Shown in pieces: positions 21,426 to 32,061 of a stretch of 64,000 nucleotides of DNA. This DNA is from Hyposmocoma kahamanoa (taxonomy: Eukaryota; Arthropoda; Insecta; Lepidoptera; Cosmopterigidae), in assembly GCF_003589595.1 (NCBI RefSeq), contig NW_020653726.1, forward strand, positions 16,417,486-16,481,485, given 5' to 3'. A program made the translations under genes and the position numbers. The notes under the pieces were generated by a model. That model was not told the DNA's origin. It saw only the letters and a list, made by a program, of their open reading frames with translations, and ran no database searches. Numbering within the stretch: position 1 is the stretch's first letter; the number at the start of each line of letters is the position of its first letter.

Positions 21426-22559
21426 ACTTTCTTAGAAGAAGAGATTGCGTCGTGTACAAAACAAGAGAACCCATATGTGGAACCAATATTAGTTAACCAA
21501 TATTTGAAGTCAACATGCGAATACTTTGCGCCGCTATATTTCTTCTACATTTTAAGAAAAAAACTGGAATAATTCTTGTAAGTTCAAATCAATGGTAATG
21601 ATAATAATGCACATACTCAACATAGCCCCGCACTTCGGAAACCCAGTATCGCGAAACAAAATCAATGACCTTGGCATATATTCTTTATTGCACCAAATAA
21701 AATAGAACAGAAATATTAGATTAACAGAAAGTGAGCAAAGATGGATTTATCTCTAAAAGAGATCTCTTCCAGCCAACCTTGGGCAGTGAGAGCTAAGGTT
21801 ATAAACGGGCAATAGCATGCAAGAGAGAGTGCGGAAGAAATATAATAAAGTACATAAATAAAAAAATACCGTTACTTGCATAAGTATTATAATGAATAAT
21901 AATAAATAGCATCAATATGTAAATAGTGTAATATATACATAGAGGTACACATATTGTTAATTCACAAGTTAAGGAACACCCACGACACAAATTCCATCTT
22001 CTTAACCTTTTGAACTGTTGCTTAATAATGAGGTCAGATTACCAGACACATTATCTAGATCTTTATCAAGCTTTGATTCTGTGGGAGCAGTGTAATACTT
22101 AAGGATTTGATAGCTCATCATTTAGCGTTTTATTGGTTATCTGCAAACATTTGATCACAGTTACAACCGATAGTTAAGTGATGATTTAATCGAGAATGGA
22201 ACGTGCTTGTCTGGTGTTAACGAAGGCCGTTACGATTCTTTTTACAAGATTACATTTAATCGTTTAATCTTTTTATTACAAGTTATATATTTACTTGTAT
22301 TTATTTGTATGATAAATTTAGTTGGTATTTTATTTTTTATGAGGTTTTCTTCATACAATATTTGAGTAATTTGTGAAATGAACTCGTAAGCATATTTGAA
22401 GACCTCGGTGGCAGTTTGTACTGTGGGCTCTGGATGTGAAGTTCCCAGGAGGTACCTACACATCCAGCTAGTTAAAAGTTAATTATAAATTAATATTTAA
22501 GTTTATTAAATGTCACGATGTTTGATTATGTTCAATTATTTCTGTGAAATTATTCCATT
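21426..22559. other. No recognised gene; short reverse frames
   Basis: Reverse frames at 21,799-21,990 (63 codons) and 22,242-22,463 (73 codons) have no domain that I can name. The first is a run of hydrophobic residues from TA-rich sequence. Confidence 0.35.
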
Positions 22560-22785
22560 AGTTTATAATAATTATTAATACAAAGATCTAACACCAACGA
22601 AAAATTCCTTCAAACGGCTGGAATCAAACCAACGTCTTTCAACAAACCGTGCCAGATTCAAACTGAGCCACGAACGAAGCGACTAGCTGACCTTACACAT
22701 TTTTCTGTGCTTGTTTCTTCTTTGTTTTCAGCTTTTAAACGACTTTTTGTCGCCATCTGTGAGAAATATATGAAATCTACTAATT
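22560..22785 (-). mobile_element. Family D, truncated copy
   Basis: ATTATTAATACAAAGATC, AAAAATTCCTTC, a degenerate B-box complement (GGAATCAAACCAACG), ACGACTTTTTGTCGCCATCT and GAGAAATATATGA align with the copy at 5838-6152. The distal ~80 bp is missing. Confidence 0.65.
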
Positions 22786-23580
22786 AATAGTTCTGCTGTG
22801 TTAAGAGCCATCAGGTTGCCCTTTTGTTCGGTGGCTCAGTTTATGCCATCAGCAGTCAATTGCAAAAAGTTCTTCAGAAAAAAAAACTACCGCATTGAAC
22901 GGTAAATTGAGTCAGTGCAATCGCAGTCGTAGGAGAATAAAGGTCTTATTTCCCAAGGCTGGCAACTCATTTGCAATTTTAAGGATATTATCATTTGTAC
23001 TCATGAACCGTGTACATGTACCGTATTCACATCAGGAGTCTGTCGTTTATTTCTTTATGTTAAATAGACATAAGCTTGGTGGAAGGGTAACAATAAAAAT
23101 ATTTTCATCACACTTGCTCGTAAATAGTATGAATGCATGGTGGCTAACTTGACTATAATGCCCCAAATAAAACCCACGGGCCAATTATTTTCTGTATAAA
23201 AATGTAGCAAATTTTTTATTACAATCCATCATGGCTGTATACGTCTTTGCTTTTTACAACATTTTAGTTCGAGTTGTATTATCTATGGAGGAAAGCTAGC
23301 TGGCCATCTGTTGATAAAAAAAACCCGCCCTTTCTAAAATCCATAATCGTTGTGTTCGGAACCATATTTATTCATACAAGAAATAAACATTGTATTTATT
23401 TCCTCACAAGTGTGATGAAAAACATTGTATGTATCACGCACGGTAAAGTAATACAAAACTCTTGTTATTAAAGCCCTCAGCCTTCGGCTTCGGGATTCTA
23501 ATAGGCCCTCGCCTCGTTACTAATTTCTTATTTACCTACCGTCCTTAATACGCAATGTACTATTACAAGCACGTAATATT
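22786..23580. other. No recognised feature
   Basis: Frames of 85 and 65 codons on the plus strand (22,895-23,152 and 23,274-23,471) have no domain. A small palindromic patch CAGCCTTCGGCTTCGG lies near 23,479. Confidence 0.35.
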
Positions 23581-23863
23581 TAGTAGCAGTAGAGCTCCTT
23601 TTGAAAGAGTTCATCCAGAAGTACTGTCACTGTACCTATTTCTACCGTCAAGCAGTCATGTGTTCCGGTTTTGAAGGTAAGGGTGTTGGTGAAATGTAGG
23701 CACATGAGACTTGTCAAATTTGCGTCTTATAGTGACAGGTGCAGAGGCAGTGATCCTCGGATGTTGGAAAATTAAGTTTTTGAGTAGCACTGCAACTGTT
23801 ATGGACAGGCGTGTCACTTACTACCAGGCGCACGCCTTGGTCATCCCGTCTCTTGTAAAAATA
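23581..23863 (+). mobile_element. Family A, near full length
   Basis: Starts TAGTAGCAGTAGAGCTCCTT and runs through TGTTCCGGTTTTGAAGG, GGACAGGCGTGTCACTTACT to a short A-run at 23,857. The frame at 23,711-23,959 is its translation. Confidence 0.75.
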
Positions 23864-23960
23864 TTAGGATTAAGGCAACGTGAAATGTATGAAAACCGTA
23901 TCACTGTGGCAGAGAGTCCAAAATGCTGGCACGGTTACCTTTTTGTAATAAAACACTAGT

Positions 23961-24580
23961 CACACCGCGAACGAAGCGATGCTACTTTAGCTTAGGTCAT
24001 ATAGCCGGGGTATCTAATCATTCTTCGGTTCACACCGCGAATTAAGCTAACCGAGTTGTCTAAACGAACCCAACCATCCCGCTAAACTATGTAAAATATG
24101 TCGCCCTTCTGCCGCCCTTCACCCCCGCACGCAACCATACTACGTCACTACTTACTACGTATTCTCTTAGCTTAGCTTTGCATGCAATTACGCGGGCTAT
24201 TTATTTATTTATTGTATAGGAAAGCCAACATGACGCATATACAACAATAGCAAATGTACAATACCTTACAAAGTTTACAGGTAGATATGCACCATACTTA
24301 TTGGCTAACACAGCAAGCTATGCAGATTCAATGATATATGAAGATTAATTATTCAATTACTTTTTATAATTATAATCCCTACTTTATAGATAAAAAGAAA
24401 GAAGTAAAAACAATATAATCAGTACATTAGAATGAGAATATAAATAAACGATATGGTATAAAACAGATCGTTCAGAATTCTGAATAAAATATTATTTTAA
24501 TTTTATTTTTATAGATAGTTAGCGAGTCATTAAATTTTTTTGAAGCCAAGCTAAGTTAGCTTAGCTTCGTTCTCGGAGTG
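23961..24580. mobile_element. Element T with TTAGCTTAGCTT-rich inverted ends
   Basis: The left arm 23,961-23,995 (CACCGCGAACGAAGCGATGC, TTTAGCTTAGG) matches the reverse complement of 24,545-24,580 (CACTCCGAGAACGAAGCTAA, ACTTAGCTTGG). A second CACACCGCGAATTAAGCTAA occurs at 24,031, and TTAGCTTAGCTTTG at 24,167. The interior is AT-rich and non-coding. Probably a MITE with internal repetition. Confidence 0.5.
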
Positions 24581-25034
24581 GTCTGCGCTTAACTCGAATA
24601 GAAATACGTTCTAAAACGTAAACGTACCATAACTTTAGTAAATATTGTAACAAAAAATGTAAACGTAAACAGCTAAAGCTCGTCAGGAATGAAATATACA
24701 CAGACTCGTTAAACTAAAGAGCACGGATGCAGGAAATTACCCAAATAGAACTAAATGTACAGGCAAAACCGTTTTAATTTGTGAGCTGCAGAAATAGCAG
24801 ACTGTAAAGTTTGAAACAAACTTAGCCGGCTTACTTGACGTCTGTAAAGTTTGTTATTTGATACTACTGGGCTGTTTTCATATTCCATACATTTTGCTTT
24901 ATTAGACATAGTATAAGTACAGTACACACGGACCTTTACAATGAAAGTGACTTAATTGTAAAAACTAAAAAAAAAAAAAATAGTTTATACCGTAATTAGG
25001 TCACTTTTATTCTAAACTTTTTTATTTTCTTTTA
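24581..25034. other. No recognised feature
   Basis: AT-rich spacer with an A-run at 24,966-24,980; no gene. Confidence 0.4.
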
Positions 25035-25215
25035 TAGCCCCGCATAAGGAACACCTTGTGTTGCGGGTGCCATGGACACACACATAGATAACCACAAATT
25101 ACACCCAAACTCACCAGAGAAATAAATGTAGGCCGTACAAATATAATTTCTTCCGGCCCGGGAATAAAACTCGGAACAGACCCGCATGGTAACCGTTCGA
25201 CTACGGAGGCAGTTG
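25035..25215 (-). mobile_element. tRNA-derived SINE E, near full length
   Basis: The minus strand reads the tRNA-like head near 25,150-25,215 (AACGGTTACCATGCGGG, with a B-box-like segment decayed), then GGCCTACATTTATTTCTCTG, TTTGGGTGTAATTTGTGG, and GTGTCCATGGCACCCGC, closely matching 29,044-29,250. Confidence 0.7.
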
Positions 25216-26741
25216 ATTTGGAGGAAGTTAGTTGCGAAATGCAAACAATTTAAAACAAAATAAAGAATAAAATGCAGTCGAATAATTCCAGCATTTCAGA
25301 GGGAAGTATTCTTGGAGTTCAGGTAAATAGTACGCTTTCCCGATTTCAGGTCTTGGGGTTCTACTCCCGTCCTTGGTGCAACATACGTCCAAACCAATTA
25401 TTTGACGGTAAGTGTTTCGGACCACGAAAGAAAAAAAAACAGCCAGTGCCTTACGCCTCGATTACCACCAGCACCGGTGTCGCCAAAACTCACATAATAA
25501 TATTCTTAATTTAAAACAGAACAAAATTTTGATATTGATTGGTCGTAGTTTCAAATTTAAAAAGAACATTTTTAAATTTAGAGTTAACGTGCATTATTTA
25601 TCTACCGTTTCATCCAGTTCATAGGTAGTATATTTTAAAATATGTATTTATCTAGTTTATAATAGTTAAATATTGTATTACATCATTTTGTATTTTGTGC
25701 ACGTAAGCCCCCTTATTACAATTTGGTCCTGTATTTAGGTCTGCGGGAAGAAATTTCTTATAGAAATAAGCAGTATCTTTTGTTTGTGTTTTCCTTTTAT
25801 TAAAATTGTTATTCTTTATAATAAATTCTGGATTGTAAATGTAATTTAAACTGTACTCTGTTGGCATACCGTTGAAAATGTAACTGAAAATTGAAAATTT
25901 ATTAAAATAAGAATTTTGCACTCTAAAACAGCACCATAAGGCATTTTTCTACGATGTTAGAGAATTTGCACGAAAGAATGTCACAACCATACCGTACAAA
26001 GCGAAAATGGCGGAGTGCGCTCAGATATGCGCATGCGTCAGACGTGAACTAACCACTTCTACTGTATTTTTTGTTCTGTGTTTCGGACAGGTGTCGGATG
26101 GAAAACGAGAGACCTCCTGATTGCGATACAATTTAGTCAAGCTGCAAAGAAACAACTTGTCATATTTAGGGTACTAAATGTTGCAGCATTTCACAGCTGT
26201 GCAACGCACTACAATACTAATCGATTTGACACGGAATATACCATTTTACAATCAATATTATACGGTAAATTCAAATGCGAACTTCTTGGAAAAACAATCC
26301 CTCGCATCGGTGCGCAATTAAATTCGTCACATTAATTGATTAGATCCTTCATTTCAGTTCGCAAGTTGATTTCCATTTCATTTTTTCTCGGTTAGTTAAT
26401 TTGAGTCGCACGCATAGCTATCACTTGTACAAACGGTCGCTTTTTTTGAACTGCAAATTTCAACTCTGTGCACATTATGTTTACTAAGAAATTAGAGAGA
26501 TTATAGGAGGGCGCGTCTTAGTTCTCGCGACAGCTTTTAAGAGGTGATTGTCGTGGTGAAACACTTTCAACAACACAGATACGCACACTTAAACTTTCTT
26601 CTCGTTTTATGCCTTTCATTCACAAATTATTATTATTATAGCGAGTAAATTTGATTGAAAAAGATTGTCTATACATTTACTATTACAATATTAAATATAA
26701 ATATCTTAAATCGAGGCTACCTGCAAGAACTAAACGGGTCA
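25216..26741. other. No supported gene; CpG-rich dyad at 26,004-26,040
   Basis: AAAATGGCGGAGTGCGC and TGCGCATGCGTCA (26,028-26,040) resemble animal housekeeping-promoter motifs (YY1- and NRF1-like). An 85-codon plus frame at 26,078-26,335 follows but has no domain. Frames at 25,272-25,624 and 25,652-25,921 are unrecognised. TTCTACTGTATTTTTTGTTC at 26,060 resembles 11,447-11,470, which favours an old repeat. Confidence 0.35.
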
Positions 26742-27160
26742 CTACCACGGATTTTTGTCATCCAAGTACGCAGAAGCTATATAATAGGTTAGGTTAACAT
26801 AAAATTTTTGTTTCACTACAGTTTTAAACCTCGTAAATGGCAAATTTTGAATATCAATCGGAATCTTATAGAAGCGTATACATTGCCATATAAATGAAAT
26901 TGAGACTTTGTGAAGACGACTGTCAAGAACGGCTAGTTTATTTTTATTTCTCGTAAAATTCTTGTCTCGCATTAATTTTCATTAAAAAAAATTTTTCCTT
27001 AACATAAATAACTTTTTCATAAATGTACTGTGACGTTAGAGTAATTTCTTTAAATTTATCTCTCAAAGATACTCTGGGTCCCAGATTGTAAATTGTCCTA
27101 ACCGCACATTTCTGCAGGACAAAGATTCTATTAATATCGGCGGCGTTACCTTAAAGCAAA
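26742..27160 (-). pseudogene. CR1-like LINE 3' end
   Basis: Reading leftwards from 27,160, the minus strand gives a NAADINRIFVLQKCAVRTIY segment, then LGPRVSLRDKFKEITLTSQYIY, a frameshift, and RNKNKLAVLDSRLHKVSISF, QCIRFYKIPIDIQNLPF, KTVVKQKFY and AYLDDKNPW. This is the QK..VR.IY.L..R.S.R..F....L...YI order at the end of CR1/Jockey-type LINE polyproteins. It is 5'-truncated, with no RT core. Two pieces of the same end recur near 32,395-32,440 and 32,990-33,085. Confidence 0.7.
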
Positions 27161-27300
27161 ATGCCGTATGTCATTAAATTGTGAAGTAAACTAAAAAACT
27201 ATTTCAACGTCTGAAATTTCGTATTTTTTAATCGCATACACTGCAAAGCTGAGCTGTTTTGATAACTTAGCTTAGATAGAACAAGCTCTTACTTAAGTTT

Positions 27301-27543
27301 GTATTGAATTGATATTCAATTATTTTTTGTGGAATTACGTCACTAGTTTGTTATAATTATTAATACAAAGATCGAACACTCAGAAAAAATTCCTTCGATG
27401 CGGCCGGCTTCGAACCGACGTCTTCTAGCAAACCGTACCAGACGGTTCGAAGGAATTTTTGTGTTCGATCTTTGTATTAATAATTATAACAAACTAGTGG
27501 AGTAATTTCACAAAAAAGAATTGTTTATCAATTCAACACAATT
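27301..27543. repeat. Long inverted repeat from family D tail plus flank
   Basis: The left arm 27,301-27,398 and the reverse complement of 27,454-27,543 match over about 90-100 nt. The inner part is perfect for 39 nt (CACTAGTTTGTTATAATTAT onward to GATCGAACAC). The outer part covers TTGAATTGAT and TTTTTTGTG.AATTAC, with a 5-nt indel near the loop. The loop of about 55 nt holds a family D tRNA-like piece with CTTCGAACCGACG. The arms extend past the end of family D into flanking sequence, so this is an inverted duplication rather than two insertions. Confidence 0.75.
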
Positions 27544-27551
27544 TTTTGCAG

Positions 27552-27655
27552 TTAATAGCGACGTCTCAGGGCTGGTAGCTGTAAAGAAACCTAATTGGGT
27601 GGTGAAATATTTTCATAGATTTATCATAGATGGCGGAAAACTCGTTGAAAATCAA
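27552..27655 (+). mobile_element. Family D, head fragment
   Basis: TTAATAGCGACGTCTCAG, GGGCTGGTAGCTGTAAAG and CATAGATTTATCATAGATGG match the reverse complement of 6055-6140, in the opposite orientation to the copy at 5838. Confidence 0.6.
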
Positions 27656-27764
27656 ATACAAATATCTTATTGGTCATATCAGTATGACATGCTAATATGA
27701 CCACTAACGCAACGCATACGTTAAATTCAAGTCAACAATCGATATAGTCCTCGAGAGTCCTCAT

Positions 27765-27850
27765 ATAGGCCAACTTCTACAATAACTTGTAGAGGTTGGC
27801 CTGTATGTGCTTTGTTATGAGCCTATAATTACAACTTATAGGCTGTATAA
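27765..27850. repeat. Two adjacent hairpins
   Basis: AGGCCAACTTCTACA pairs with TTGTAGAGGTTGGCCT across 5 nt (27,776-27,811), and AGCCTATAA pairs with TTATAGGCT across 7 nt (27,819-27,843). Both lie in one 80-bp stretch. Confidence 0.6.
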
Positions 27851-28475
27851 GCAACTCATAAGAAACTCTCTTCAATGAAAAAGCTCCACTGACAATTTAA
27901 TTTCCGTTTTACAAGAAACAAAAAGCTGCACAAACAAAACTCCAACTCAATTTCCACAAGCAAATTGAACATCCTATCTATGAAATATGGCAAAGGCAAT
28001 AACTAAATATAGAAGGACAATTTGAAAGGCCGGTTGATGAAACCAAATTCTCCGAATTCGGAATTCTGCCTCCCCAAGGATATGAACTTAGTATAATAAT
28101 ATAGTATAGTATACACATGAGTTCAATTTGCTTTGCTTACACTCGTATTCATATCAAAGATGAGATGGAAACGGAAATTTGGGAAATGTAATAATAATGC
28201 CAGATACATAGATACTTGATCTTGAACTGAGGCATTCTCTGTACCTTGAGTACCAGAGTAAAAGATGACTGAGGATAATTATTTACATATTATTTTGATG
28301 ATTATAGTCCTTTTCACATAGGATGGATACTCTAACATTTAAATTTTAGACGTTGTATGCATACTATATTTAATAACTCTCAAAATCAGGTTACAATAAG
28401 AAATATTAAATTTGTTATAATTATAATATATCAAAAACAAACAATACTTGTTTCAATTGTAAATTTAAGTAACAA
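27851..28475. other. No gene; possible SINE H scrap near 28,200-28,260
   Basis: CTGTACCTTGAGTACCAGAG at 28,239 resembles the SINE H phrase CTGTACTATGGATACCAGAG. The rest is unassigned. Confidence 0.35.
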
Positions 28476-28776
28476 TTTTTTTTATGACATCAGGTGACGG
28501 GACGATCAAGTCGTGCGCCTGATGTTAAGCTACACGTCTGTGCATAACAGTTACAGTGCTGCTCAGAGCTTTAAATTGCAAAGATCTGGGGGGCACTACC
28601 ACTGCGCCCGTCATCTGAGACATAAGTTGACATGTGCCTGTAATTTCACCAGCGCCCCTTACCCTTCAAAATTGGAACATAGTAATGCTGACATTATTGC
28701 ATGGCGGCAGAAATAGGTAAGGTGGCAGTACTATCCTGGATGAACTCTTTCACAAGGACCTCTACTGCTACGAAAA
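28476..28776 (-). mobile_element. Family A, reference full-length copy (~300 bp)
   Basis: Read on the minus strand, the element begins TAGCAGTAGAGGTCCTTGTG and continues AGAGTTCATCCAGGATAG, ACCTATTTCTGCCGCCATGC, a block TTTTGAAGGGTAAGGGGCGC, GTAATTTC complement, the ACATGTCAACTTATGTCTC block, GATGACGGGCGCAGTGGTAG, TTTGCAATTTAAAGCTCTGA, a GCACGACTTGATCGTCCCGT block, and ends in an A-run. The oligo(A) end and lack of terminal inverted repeats point to a SINE-like retroposon. I cannot see a good tRNA A/B box pair, so the promoter type is unknown. It has no coding frame. Confidence 0.75.
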
Positions 28777-29043
28777 CTAAAATGATAAAAATAAATTATT
28801 ACAACTACTTGATGCGTGAAACGGAATATTTATTCATAGAGATTTACGCCATAGAATCGATAAATCAAAACGGCTGTCGTGTATCTCGCGTTAATGTGTA
28901 TCACGTGTGCATGCACCTTGAATGCAGGTCCTTTTCTTTTGGTTTGAGCATTGCGTGATGTTTTTGGAGAAATTGTTCAAATTTAGTTTTATTGCTGTTG
29001 ATTTTATACTTTTTGTTTGGTTGTTGTTGATTAACTACGTTTC
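28777..29043. other. No recognised feature
   Basis: A plus frame of 85 codons (28,701-28,958) and the start of a 126-codon frame (28,922-29,302) lie here. The latter runs through SINE E and is not a gene. Confidence 0.35.
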
Positions 29044-29250
29044 GTGGTTGAACGGTTACCATGCCGGACTGCCACGAAGAGGTCCCAGTTTTGATTCCTG
29101 GGCCGAGAAAAATATTTGTATGGCCTACATTTATTTTTCTCGTGAGTTTGGGTGTAATTTGTGGTTGTCTATGTGTGTGTCCATGGCACCCGCGACAACA
29201 CAGATTTCCCTAATGCGGGGCTATGTTGACTGTGTGCGTATAAAAAAAAA
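29044..29250 (+). mobile_element. tRNA-derived SINE E, best copy
   Basis: A-box-like GTGGTTGAACGGTTACC, B-box-like CAGTTTTGATTCCTG, body GTATGGCCTACATTTATTTT, GTGAGTTTGGGTGTAATTTG, TCCATGGCACCCGCGACAAC, ending GTGTGCGTAT plus a nine-base A-run. Length is about 207 bp. Confidence 0.75.
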
Positions 29251-29388
29251 CATATATCTTTTGCCTCATCATCATAATTATATGCTCGTCGGCTATGGAT
29301 AATGTTGGCCTGACCTTTCTTTAATCGTCCTCAGTTTGTTCAATTGATAATAGTGACAAATCACTAGTTTAATACTAAAAAACAAACA

Positions 29389-29628
29389 TCAGTACAGAGT
29401 ACTAAAAAAAGCCGACCTCAAAAGGCATTAATCCCTTAGTTAGCCACCTTAGTGGCGTAATATTTTCTTCAAATTTAAATGGTACCCTCTTTCCGACAAA
29501 AAAAGAATCAACAAAATCGGTACATAAATTTTAGATTTTCTTTAATTTTACAATTTGGAGTTATCGCGTAACACTACTAAAAAAAACACAGTCGAATTGA
29601 GAACCTCTTCTTTTTCTTGAATCGGTTA
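29389..29628 (-). mobile_element. Family B, internally deleted
   Basis: Begins CAGTACAGAGTACTAAAAAA and GCCGACCTCAAAAG, then jumps to the GGTACCCTCTTTCCGAC region and ends TTGAATCGGTTAAAA. About 200 bp of the family centre is missing. Confidence 0.65.
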
Positions 29629-30078
29629 AAAAGAAAACGTACGAGATATATTATATAGACAACTGAATAATCTTAAACTACGCTCGTCTCAAGTTAACAG
29701 CAAAAAAAAAAATAGAAACCAACTTGCCGTGCACCTTATTACACTTGCTCTATTTTCAAAATAAATCAAATTGTGCCTACTGCTCTAGCCAGCAAAGTTC
29801 ATTTCGAACAGGCTTGCAATTATTTATTCTAGTATCTATTTATAGTCCAGACCACATCCTTTGGGAGTCGCGAGTATCATTTCTTATTTACGACTTGTCT
29901 AGCTCCGTCCGTTTCAAAGCTCCATTTTACAAGTTATAAATAATATATTAAATCTGTAAAGTAGTTTCGAACGAAAATTTAAAATACGAAACGGTTGTTG
30001 ATTTTTTGTATGACAATTTTCGTAGTGGCTATGTTACAAGCCATCCCGGAGTTTGGTTATTTTTAATTTGTGCCTTAA
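29629..30078. other. No recognised feature
   Basis: AT-rich 5' flank of the mariner insertion; the 71-codon plus frame at 29,724-29,939 has no domain. Confidence 0.4.
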
Positions 30079-30080
30079 TA

Positions 30081-31364
30081 GCTGTGTTGCACATAAAGTT
30101 TCCGGAAAGGGCTATTTACATAAACAATATTTATAAAGTAATTACAACATTTGAAAATGGAACTCTTTGGCTGTAGAATACAGTTTGTTTCATCTGATTG
30201 TCAATAGTTTTTGAAATTGGTGTCATTTTAGAAATTGGTTGTCTACATCATCATGGATTTAACTCGTGAAAATGTTTGTAGTATGATTTTCTATGACTTT
30301 AAGTAAGCTAACAGCTCAGTGGAGCTTCGCTCGGCTTCAAACATGCTTTTGGCGATGAAGCACCATGCAAGACGACTATTTATAGCTGGTTTGCAGAATT
30401 CAAACGCGGTCGTGTGAATCTCAGTGACGAATTTCGTGATGGTCGCCCGCCCACTGCTGTGAACAACAAAAACTCGATGCTGTGCGCCGTATGATCAAAA
30501 CACACAGGCATGTGACATACCATGAGATTCGAGTATCTTTAGGCATAGGCATGAGTCAAATACAATCGAAACTACACAAACATTTGGGTGTAAAAAAGCT
30601 GTGCTCTCGGTCGATCCCACACAATTTGACTGAGGTTCAAAAAAACGGATAGTGTCACTTGGTGCAATGTCATGCTTACCAGATTCAACGAAGGGGCGTC
30701 AAATTTGGTGTGGGACATGGTAACAGGTGACAAAGCATGGATATAGTTACGATCCCAAAGCAAAGCAGCAATCGAGCGTATGGATCTTTCGAGATGAGTC
30801 GAAACCAACCAAAGTGGCGTGCGTGCAAAGTGCATCTAAGCGGATGATTGCTTCTTTTTTTTAATAAAACTGGACACGTGGCTACTGTTGCTTTGCAGAA
30901 TCGTTGTACCGTGAGTAGTGATTGGTACACGATCATTTGTTTGCCGGAAGTTATTGACAAACTCCGTAAAAATAACCGTAAACGCCGTATCATCTTGCAC
31001 CACGATAATGCCAGTTCTCACACGGTCAGACAGACAAATGAATTTTTGAAGGTGAATAACGTTGACCTTATGAGCCATCCCCCGTACAGTACAGCACCTT
31101 GTGACTTTTATTTATTTTCAAAAATTAAGAACCAGTTACGCGGTCAACGATTTTCATGACCTGAAGAAGCTGTCGAAGACTATGAAAAATATGTTTCAGA
31201 GATTTTCACGGAAGAGTGGCATAAATGTTTTCAAAATTGGTTCATTCGTATGAAAAAGTGCATTAACGCTAACGGAGAGTATTTTGAGAAACAATAAACT
31301 CATTTCTGACCGTTTATAGTATTTTTTTCTTATTCATTCTCGGAAACTTATAGTGCGCCACACG
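30081..31364 (+). mobile_element. Complete-length mariner element, inactive
   Basis: This 1284-bp element is bounded by TA at 30,079-30,080 and 31,365-31,366. Its terminal inverted repeats are about 30 bp: the left reads GCTGTGTTGCACATAAAGTT and the right, reverse-complemented, reads CGTGTGGCGCACTATAAGTT. Both continue TTCCG. Length, TA target and the encoded transposase fit the mariner family, which moves by cut-and-paste in the nucleus. Both ends are present, so it might still be moved by a transposase supplied elsewhere, but the TIRs have diverged. Confidence 0.9.
30253..31297 (+). pseudogene. Mariner transposase pseudogene
   Basis: It starts MDLTRENVCSMIFYDFK at 30,253 and ends GEYFEKQ with TAA at 31,295-31,297. 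The N-terminal helix-turn-helix part is readable as GDEAPCKTTIYSWFAEFKRG and DAVRRMIKTHRHVTYHEIR. The linker motif region reads CSRSIPHNLTEVQK. The catalytic aspartates are in VTGDKAW (30,729), LHHDNASSH (31,004) and APCDFYLF (31,103). Lesions: a stop and frameshift near 30,303, frameshifts near 30,468, in an A-run near 30,643, near 30,743 and in a T-run near 30,860, and TGA at 31,157. A two-codon deletion leaves 32 rather than 34 residues between the last two aspartates. It cannot make transposase. The short frames at 30,572-31,159 on both strands are parts or shadows of it. Confidence 0.92.
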
Positions 31365-31366
31365 TA

Positions 31367-31867
31367 TACACCTTAAACTTTACGAAATAGAAATAAACGC
31401 GATGATATCATTTAGTTGGTAATTTTCACACCTATCTAAACACCCTAGTCGTAATAAGATCAAATTTTAAAAACAAAAACTATTTAGGAGAAAGGTTCGA
31501 AGATTCAACAAACGAAATTAGTTGATAACATTTTTGTGTTTAAATAGGAGAGTCATACAATTTCATACATGCGTAATTTATTCATATAGTTCGTTTTTTT
31601 TACGATTTTGATGTATTAAAAGCACTTTCGACGTATGATCACAATACGTGGCTTTATTATATCAAAGGTACGTTATTATCCCGAACGTATGGGTCATGTT
31701 TGGTGCGCATAAGGGCTCTGTGCACCATAGTTCTATAATTGAACGATTGACTCATCTGATTATATCTGTGATTAATTTATATTTCTATATTATTGCCCTG
31801 TTTGCCACAATTAACGATTTGCATTTTGATAACTTCTGAGATATTGGCACCTAATGTTTTTTTTTCC
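31367..31867. other. No recognised feature
   Basis: AT-rich 3' flank of the mariner element. The 63-codon frame at 31,648-31,839 has no domain. Confidence 0.4.
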
Positions 31868-32061
31868 TTGAAAGTGCCAGCTGGTGAAATTATAAGCACA
31901 TGAGATTTTTCAACTTATGTCTCAGGGTGAAGGGCGCAGTGGTAGTGCCCCTCAGATCTTTGCGATTTAAAGCTCTGAGTAGCACTGCAACTGTCACGGA
32001 CAGTACGATTACCATCAGGCGCACGACTTGTTCGTCCCATCCCTTAGTATAATAAAAAAAA
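31868..32061 (+). mobile_element. Family A, 3' two-thirds with poly(A)
   Basis: GCTGGTGAAATTATAAGCAC, GCCCCTCAGATCTTTGCGAT, GGCGCACGACTTGTTCGTCC and then an eight-base A-run at 32,054. The 5' third is absent. Confidence 0.75.

Noticed and set aside
28922..29302. 126-codon plus frame with a hydrophobic start resembling a signal peptide
   Set aside because: Most of it is SINE E translated; another SINE E copy gives a related peptide in reverse (25,032-25,244).
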